Of a DNA stretch of 10,942 bases, positions 6,332 through 10,942 are shown piece by piece. This stretch comes from Deltaproteobacteria bacterium (GTDB lineage: Bacteria; Myxococcota_A; UBA9160; SMWR01): NCBI GenBank assembly GCA_019313605.1, contig JAFDAW010000071.1:1-10942 (forward strand), read 5' to 3'. Position 1 is the first letter of the stretch. Every line of letters begins with the position of its first letter. The position numbers were made by a program, and so were the translations under genes. The notes beneath the pieces were generated by a model, which was given only the letters and a program-made list of their open reading frames with translations, did no database searches and had not been told where the DNA came from.

Positions 6332-7606
6332 ATGAGCGAAGACAAGATGGATACGGCAGCCGACCTGGTGCCGGTACACGGTGGGCTGGACGATCTGGTC
6401 GACCGCCGGGTTCCGCTCGGACAGCGGAGTCAATTCGTAAAGGAGGCGGAATCGCTTCCGTCGGTGCGCGTCACCCGGGCCGATCTCTCGACCGTCTATC
6501 GGATTTCCGATGGCGCATTGTCGCCGATGGAAGGCCCGATGCGCGCCGATGTGTGGAATCGCGTTCTCGACGAAAAGTGCATCGAAGTGGGTGGGCGCCG
6601 TTTTGCCTGGGGGATTCCGCTGTCACTTCCCGTGACGCCGGAAGAGATTTCGTCGTTGTCCTCCGGAGCGTCGGCCGCACTTCGAGACGAGTCGGGCACG
6701 GTGGCCGGGATCGTCGATGATCTCGAGATCTTCGAGTGGGACAAGCAGCGCTACATCGAGAAGGTTTACCGGACGGATCGATTCGATCATCCGGGTGGGC
6801 GCGCAGTCGAAAGCGATCCGCGCAATGATTTGATTGGAGGCACGCTGCGCGTGCTCCCGCAACCCATTGACCCCGATTACGGCGAGTACATGCTCTCGCC
6901 AAGAATGACCCGTACGTTCATTCGGGAGCACAAGTGGGATCGCGCGCTGGCTTTCCAGACCCGCAATCCGCTGCACCGCGCTCACGAATACGCGCTGGTT
7001 GCAGGTGCAGAAAATCTCACACGTGAGGGGCATTTCACGGGTGTCGTCCTCAATCCGCTCGTCGGTGAACTCAAGGGCGACGACGTGCCGGCCGCCACCC
7101 GGATGCGCTGTTATCGGCTGCTCCACGATCGGCGACTACTCGGAGAGGGCGACAAGGACGAGGCTCTCTGGCGTTCCACCGGGTACGACCTGTCGGAAGT
7201 ATTCGAACTGATCGGGCTCGACATCAAGATGTTCTACGGCGGCCCGAGCGAAGCCATCATGCACTCGATCTACCGTCAGAACTACGGCTTCAGCGATCTC
7301 GTGATCGGCCGAAAACACGCCGATGCCCCCTATGAGGATGGCAGCCCGATCTGGGGAGACTTCGATGCCCAGGAGGTATTCGACCAGCTGTCGGGTGAGC
7401 TCCACATCCGGCCCTGCAAGATCGGGTTTGCGGCGTATTACGAATCACTCGGACGCGTCGATCTCACGGAAAGACATCCCGACGAGAAGCCGGTGATGGT
7501 GAGTGGCACCAAGGTGCGCGAGCAGTTGCGCTCTGGCGAAACACCGGATTCGCGAATCATGCGACCGGAGGTCGCCGCCATCTTGATCGAAGCATTTCGC
7601 TCGTAG
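6332..7606 (+). CDS. sat: Sulfate adenylyltransferase (ATP sulfurylase), homo-oligomeric Sat type
   Basis: Sat catalyses ATP + sulfate to adenosine 5'-phosphosulfate (APS) + pyrophosphate, or the reverse in sulfur oxidisers. The 424-aa length is normal for stand-alone bacterial Sat without a kinase domain. Visible features are an N-terminal PUA-like domain (about 10-175), QTRNPLHRAHEYA at 209-221 (nucleotide-binding Q-x-R-N-x-x-H-x-x-H), MFYGGPSEAIMHSIYRQNYG at 300-319, GRKHAD at 326-331 and the C-terminal SGTKVREQLRSGE at 391-403 with RPEVA. In many Sat proteins the third block reads GRDHAG, so Lys328 replaces Asp here. ATG 6332 has GGAAGGAGAG about 8 nt upstream, 18 nt after the lipoprotein stop, so it is in the operon. 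No APS kinase, APS reductase or dissimilatory genes (aprAB, dsr) are in view, so the direction in vivo cannot be decided. Confidence 0.96.
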   Translation: MSEDKMDTAADLVPVHGGLDDLVDRRVPLGQRSQFVKEAESLPSVRVTRADLSTVYRISDGALSPMEGPMRADVWNRVLDEKCIEVGGRRFAWGIPLSLPVTPEEISSLSSGASAALRDESGTVAGIVDDLEIFEWDKQRYIEKVYRTDRFDHPGGRAVESDPRNDLIGGTLRVLPQPIDPDYGEYMLSPRMTRTFIREHKWDRALAFQTRNPLHRAHEYALVAGAENLTREGHFTGVVLNPLVGELKGDDVPAATRMRCYRLLHDRRLLGEGDKDEALWRSTGYDLSEVFELIGLDIKMFYGGPSEAIMHSIYRQNYGFSDLVIGRKHADAPYEDGSPIWGDFDAQEVFDQLSGELHIRPCKIGFAAYYESLGRVDLTERHPDEKPVMVSGTKVREQLRSGETPDSRIMRPEVAAILIEAFRS

Positions 7607-7627
7607 AACGGGTGGGATCGGGACTCG

Positions 7628-9916
7628 CTAAACCATGCGGATGCGAGGGGTGCCTGCTCGCGTGAGCAGGTCTTCTCGCTCGGTGCCCTCGCTCGGATAG
7701 ATCGCGTATCCGAAGCTCAGCGCAATCCGGATCGGATCGTTGATGGCGCTGTTGTTGGATACGTCGTCCGCGACAGCGCGAGCCAGCGCGTAGACGCGCT
7801 CGCCGGCCGAGTATCCCGGGTCGGGCATCAGGATCGTGAACTCGCCTGTCCCGGTGCGGCCCATCACGTCGAAGTCTCGCAGGTGGTTGCGAAGCGATTC
7901 AACGGTTCGCTGCACGACCTCGCGGGCGCGTCCGCGACCGCTTGCGCCCCTGATCTCATCGAGGTTCTCGAGCAAGCAGACCGCGATCGCGAGCGCGCCT
8001 CCGTGCTCCGATGCGCGTGCAATCTCGTCGTCGATTCGCTTGTTGATATAGCGCTCGTTGGGCAGGCCCGTCTCGGTCTCGAAATTCCGATATTGGCGCG
8101 CCTGGGCGTAGAAGTCGGCGTTGACCACCGCCCGCTCGACATAGGACGCGAACTTCGTGAACAGTCCGAGGTCTTCCTGCGAAAAACGGCCGACGTAGAA
8201 GCGGTCTGCAACGATCTTGTCGTAAATGGTGAGGGTTCCGATCACGCGGCCTTCTCGCATGAGAGGCGCCGCGATCGCGGATTGGAAGTCTGCGCGGAGT
8301 TCGCTCAGTGCGGCGCTGTCTGCGAGATCGGCAGTCAGCCGGGGCGCGCGCTTCTTGATCACTTCGACGGAGATGTGCTTGTCCAGTCGGAACAACTGCT
8401 CCTGGAGCCGGCCGTCAGCGGAGCCGAAATAGGATCGAATCACATACCGCCGCGTTTCTTCATCCTGGACCCTGAGGATTGCGTGATCGGCTCCCAGCGC
8501 CATCGCGGCAGACGAGGTTGCCATGCGCAGGACCTCGGCGGGATCGGTCGCAGAGATCATCCGAATTCCGGCTTCGTTGAGTGCGCCCACCTGGGTGGCT
8601 CGGGAAGTCATGGTGGCTTCGCGCTCCGCGTGGGCGATCTCTTCAGCCGCCGCCGCGGCAATTTCGGACAGCGTTTCCTCAGCCGCACGGCTGCCAGCCG
8701 CCTCGTCTCCTCCCTGGACGGATAGAACACCAAAGAGAGTATCTCCGGCAATCAGTGGAAGAGCCGCGTAGGCAAGGTCGCCTTTCGAAGACCGCAAGAT
8801 CGAAGGTTCTCGGGCCTGTGCGGCGGCCCCATCGATGCCTCTGCCGATCTTGATTCGGTATTCTCCGCCGAAACCTCCGCCCTCCAGCGATGTCGCACTC
8901 AGTCGGAGATCCGTTTCGCCACTATCGCGCAGGTAGATGGTTGCGATGCCGTGGCCGACTTGTTCCGCGACGAAGAGGCAGAACGAGCGCAGTCGATCGG
9001 GAAGCGGATCCCTTCCCGATAGAATCTCCCGCACGCGTCGTACCGCCGTGTAGCGAGCGGCCTGGCTCCGCAGGGATTCGTGTTCCTGGGACCGGGCGAT
9101 GATCTGGGCGTCGAGATGCGCGAGTTGCTCGGCGAATTCGAGGCTCTCATCCGAAAAGGCATCTGCCCGAGTCGAGTGGTGGAGATTGAGGACGCCGAGC
9201 ACGCGGCCTTCGAAGATCAGCGGAACCGAGATGGCCGATTCGACGTCGAGGCGTTCGCGAACGATCTTGAACGCCTGGCGATCGGCTTTTCCGCGAAGCC
9301 GGAGAGGGCGAGCGTCTGCGGCGACGCGGCCCGCGATGCCGTGACCGATCGGAACCCGAATCTTGGGCCACAATTCGGGTTCGACGCCCGCGGCGACCCG
9401 CACGCGAAGTTCGCGCGCAGCGTGATCCAACAGCATCAGAGAGCCGCCTTCGGCACCCGTGACGGCAACGGCAATCTCGAGTACGCGTGAAAAGAGTTCG
9501 TCCGCGTCGACGGTGAGGTTGTAAGACTCGACGATCTCGTGTAGCGCGGTGAGTAGATCGGCCTTGCTGTTCGGTGAGGCGTGGCTGAAGCACCAGAGGA
9601 GACGCGCGGTCAGTGGCGTGACGATCTGGATGCCGCGCTCGCTGAGGGCCGGGTGGCTCGCGGCAAAATCGCCGCTGGCACTGGCATCGACGACGGCGTG
9701 GAGATCCGCATCGAGGATCAACGCGTCGAGGTCGGCCGTCATGCACTCGTCCAACACGCGTGCGATTCCGGGATCGATCGCGTCGAACTGCTGGCGAATG
9801 GATTCGGCGTCGGGGTCGACGATGGCGCCGAGCTCGAATTCCGGGTTTTCCAGCAGTGAGGGGATCAGCTGGCGCGCTTCTTCCGTCGCGCGATAGATGC
9901 CAATCCGCTTGCGCAT
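7628..9916 (-). CDS. Multi-GAF signalling protein with Rossmann-like N-terminus and degenerate GGDEF domain
   Basis: This is a 762-aa soluble protein. Residues 1-110 resemble the NAD-binding fold of Gfo/Idh/MocA or DapB proteins: beta1 KRIGIY, an acidic beta2 end in FELGAIVDPDAE (27-38), then LHAVVDAS. The glycine-rich loop is lost (GIYRATEEA), so cofactor binding is doubtful. Three GAF domains follow at about 135-275, 300-430 and 450-600, with repeated 'SAISVPLIFEGRVLGVLNL'-type strands. Residues about 608-755 are a GGDEF domain (TGLPNERY at 616-623, ALSFGYAIYPSEG at 732-744). Its active-site motif reads GTGEF (689-693) instead of GG[DE]EF, yet RDFD (680-683) gives an RxxD inhibitory site exactly 5 residues before it. 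It is therefore probably a c-di-GMP-binding effector, not a cyclase. The ATG shares base 9916 with the GTPase stop (TGATG), with GGAG about 10 nt upstream, so the two are coupled. There are no membrane segments. Confidence 0.85.
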   Translation of the reverse strand: MRKRIGIYRATEEARQLIPSLLENPEFELGAIVDPDAESIRQQFDAIDPGIARVLDECMTADLDALILDADLHAVVDASASGDFAASHPALSERGIQIVTPLTARLLWCFSHASPNSKADLLTALHEIVESYNLTVDADELFSRVLEIAVAVTGAEGGSLMLLDHAARELRVRVAAGVEPELWPKIRVPIGHGIAGRVAADARPLRLRGKADRQAFKIVRERLDVESAISVPLIFEGRVLGVLNLHHSTRADAFSDESLEFAEQLAHLDAQIIARSQEHESLRSQAARYTAVRRVREILSGRDPLPDRLRSFCLFVAEQVGHGIATIYLRDSGETDLRLSATSLEGGGFGGEYRIKIGRGIDGAAAQAREPSILRSSKGDLAYAALPLIAGDTLFGVLSVQGGDEAAGSRAAEETLSEIAAAAAEEIAHAEREATMTSRATQVGALNEAGIRMISATDPAEVLRMATSSAAMALGADHAILRVQDEETRRYVIRSYFGSADGRLQEQLFRLDKHISVEVIKKRAPRLTADLADSAALSELRADFQSAIAAPLMREGRVIGTLTIYDKIVADRFYVGRFSQEDLGLFTKFASYVERAVVNADFYAQARQYRNFETETGLPNERYINKRIDDEIARASEHGGALAIAVCLLENLDEIRGASGRGRAREVVQRTVESLRNHLRDFDVMGRTGTGEFTILMPDPGYSAGERVYALARAVADDVSNNSAINDPIRIALSFGYAIYPSEGTEREDLLTRAGTPRIRMV

Positions 9917-10942
9917 CAGCCGTTTTCTCCGTCAGCCTCGGGATCGAGTTGGATGGTGAGAACGAGATTCGATGTCCGGCCACTCTTGTCGCTGACGACG
10001 AGCGGGATGCGCACGCCGCGCTCACCACTGCGGGTGGCCTCTCCGACGGACGCAATCGAAAATTCGGAATTGAGTTGGACGGCCGTGCTCGGCTCGCCTT
10101 CGTCTTCGAGTTCGCCCCAGGGTATTTCGAGCGCGGTCTGCGCGGATGCGGCGAGATCGTCGAGGGCATTCGCCTCGGGGTGCTCCTCTTCGGAGAGGAT
10201 CGCGTCCTCCATCCGGGTCGCTGCGGAAACTTCCGGCGCGGTTTCTTCGGGGTAGGCGGTCTGCATGAGCTCGGTAACGGGTTCGATCTCGTCCGCCTGG
10301 ATCGGCTCCGGCTGGGCCTGGAGGTCGCTGAGGCTATCGCCGGGCTCCGGTGTCGCTTCGGCCTGGGCAGAGAACTGCTGGCCTCTCAGGCTGCGAATGA
10401 CGTGCTTGGAGAGCGTCGAAAGTGTCTGGAGGACACCTGAATTTTCGGTCGCAACGGCCTCGAATACGGCGACTCCATTCATCCCGAGTTTTCGATGCAA
10501 CACTTCGATCGCATAGGGATCCGATAGATCGCGCTTGTTGTACTGCAAGACGAGGGGAACGTCTTCGATCTGGCGCCCGTAATCGAGCAGCATCTCGCAG
10601 AGTTCGCTCAGGCTCGACGCGTTTTCTTCGATCCGCTCTTCGCGCGAATCGACCACCATCACGATGCCGTCTACCTGGTCGAGTAGCTGCTTTCGGGTGG
10701 GCGCCTGGTCGGCGCCACCCGGGACGGCGATCATTTGAATACAGGTCTTCAAGCCTCCGACTTCGCCGAGTTCGATGGCCAGGGATTCGTACTCGACCGC
10801 CGGATCGATCACGGTGGCTTCGCGTTGAATCTCTCCGCGGTGATCCGTCCTGAGCTTGCGGTGGATGGATTGCAGGTTTGCGGTCTTGCCGGCCCCGTCG
10901 ATCCCCCAGTAGAGGATTCGCGCGTTTACCGCGGTCTCGTCG
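9916..10942 (-). CDS. MglA-like Ras-superfamily GTPase with acidic C-terminal extension (5' end outside window)
   Basis: The frame is open on the minus strand from the right edge to the TGA at 9916-9918. The 341 visible residues probably lack only a few N-terminal ones. A Walker A motif GIDGAGKT (10882-10905) follows ARILYW as in MglA. Matching MglA order, there is LAIELGEVGG, VPGG (10714-10725), VDGIVMVVDS, QYNKRD (guanine motif NKRD at 10528-10539) and FEAVATENSGV. MglA and relatives set cell polarity for gliding and pili. Two departures stand out: the switch II motif usually reads PGQ with a catalytic Gln but here is PGG, and the switch I 'ERT' seen in MglA is absent (IDPAVEYE). After the roughly 187-residue G domain come about 100 acidic, Pro/Glu/Ala-rich residues, then a beta-rich tail (GVRIPLVVSDKSG...NLVLTIQL). 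It precedes the GAF/GGDEF gene with a 1-nt overlap. No MglB/roadblock gene is in view, but it could lie upstream. Confidence 0.88.
   Translation of the reverse strand, partial: DETAVNARILYWGIDGAGKTANLQSIHRKLRTDHRGEIQREATVIDPAVEYESLAIELGEVGGLKTCIQMIAVPGGADQAPTRKQLLDQVDGIVMVVDSREERIEENASSLSELCEMLLDYGRQIEDVPLVLQYNKRDLSDPYAIEVLHRKLGMNGVAVFEAVATENSGVLQTLSTLSKHVIRSLRGQQFSAQAEATPEPGDSLSDLQAQPEPIQADEIEPVTELMQTAYPEETAPEVSAATRMEDAILSEEEHPEANALDDLAASAQTALEIPWGELEDEGEPSTAVQLNSEFSIASVGEATRSGERGVRIPLVVSDKSGRTSNLVLTIQLDPEADGENG

Noticed and set aside
6332..7606. Part of a dissimilatory sulfate-reduction cluster
   Set aside because: Neighbours are not aprAB, qmo or dsr genes; sat alone does not show that pathway.
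7607..7627. Terminator between the convergent sat and GAF genes
   Set aside because: No stem with a T-tract is visible in the 21-nt gap.
1..10942. tRNA, rRNA, CRISPR array, insertion sequence or phage element
   Set aside because: No cloverleaf, spaced repeats, transposase-like protein or terminal inverted repeats were seen on either strand.

Overview
The window is a dense, high-GC bacterial segment with no RNA genes, mobile elements or CRISPR visible. Several traits point to a deltaproteobacterial or Myxococcota-like genome: an MglA-type Ras-like GTPase next to a multi-GAF/GGDEF protein, a PD40/TolB-type lipoprotein, and a CotH/VTC/DUF4956 cell-surface cluster. This placement is inferred from gene content and is not proven.

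Layout. Positions 1-358 (+) hold the 3' end of a class I SAM-dependent methyltransferase, truncated by the window edge. It converges on a three-gene minus-strand operon at 4393-379: a DUF4956 membrane protein, then a CotH-family kinase-like protein with a C-terminal right-handed beta-helix, then a VTC-domain (polyphosphate polymerase-like) protein. The genes are separated by 3 nt and then overlap by 14 nt, so they are almost certainly co-translated. A divergent intergenic region of about 360 bp (4394-4751) carries a plausible promoter for a plus-strand operon at 4752-7606: a JAMM/M67 metallopeptidase, a PD40 beta-propeller lipoprotein (ATGA overlap), and a homo-oligomeric ATP sulfurylase (sat, 18 nt downstream). 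This operon converges on a second minus-strand pair: an MglA-like GTPase (cut by the right edge, continuing beyond 10942) and, sharing one base with it (TGATG), a 762-aa Rossmann-like/GAF/GAF/GAF/degenerate-GGDEF protein ending at 7628.

How the genes may work together. DUF4956, CotH and VTC recur together in bacterial genomes as I recall, and probably form a membrane and envelope phosphoryl-transfer or polyphosphate module whose biochemical role is open. The JAMM peptidase beside ATP sulfurylase recalls sulfur-carrier systems such as mycobacterial Mec/CysO, but no carrier protein is in the window. The most unusual unit is the GTPase/GAF-GGDEF pair. The GTPase appears to lack the switch residues used by MglA for hydrolysis. 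Its partner has lost the GGDEF active site but keeps the RxxD inhibitory-site motif at the right spacing, so it looks like a c-di-GMP reader rather than a synthase. Together they could couple nucleotide second-messenger state to a Ras-like polarity or motility switch.
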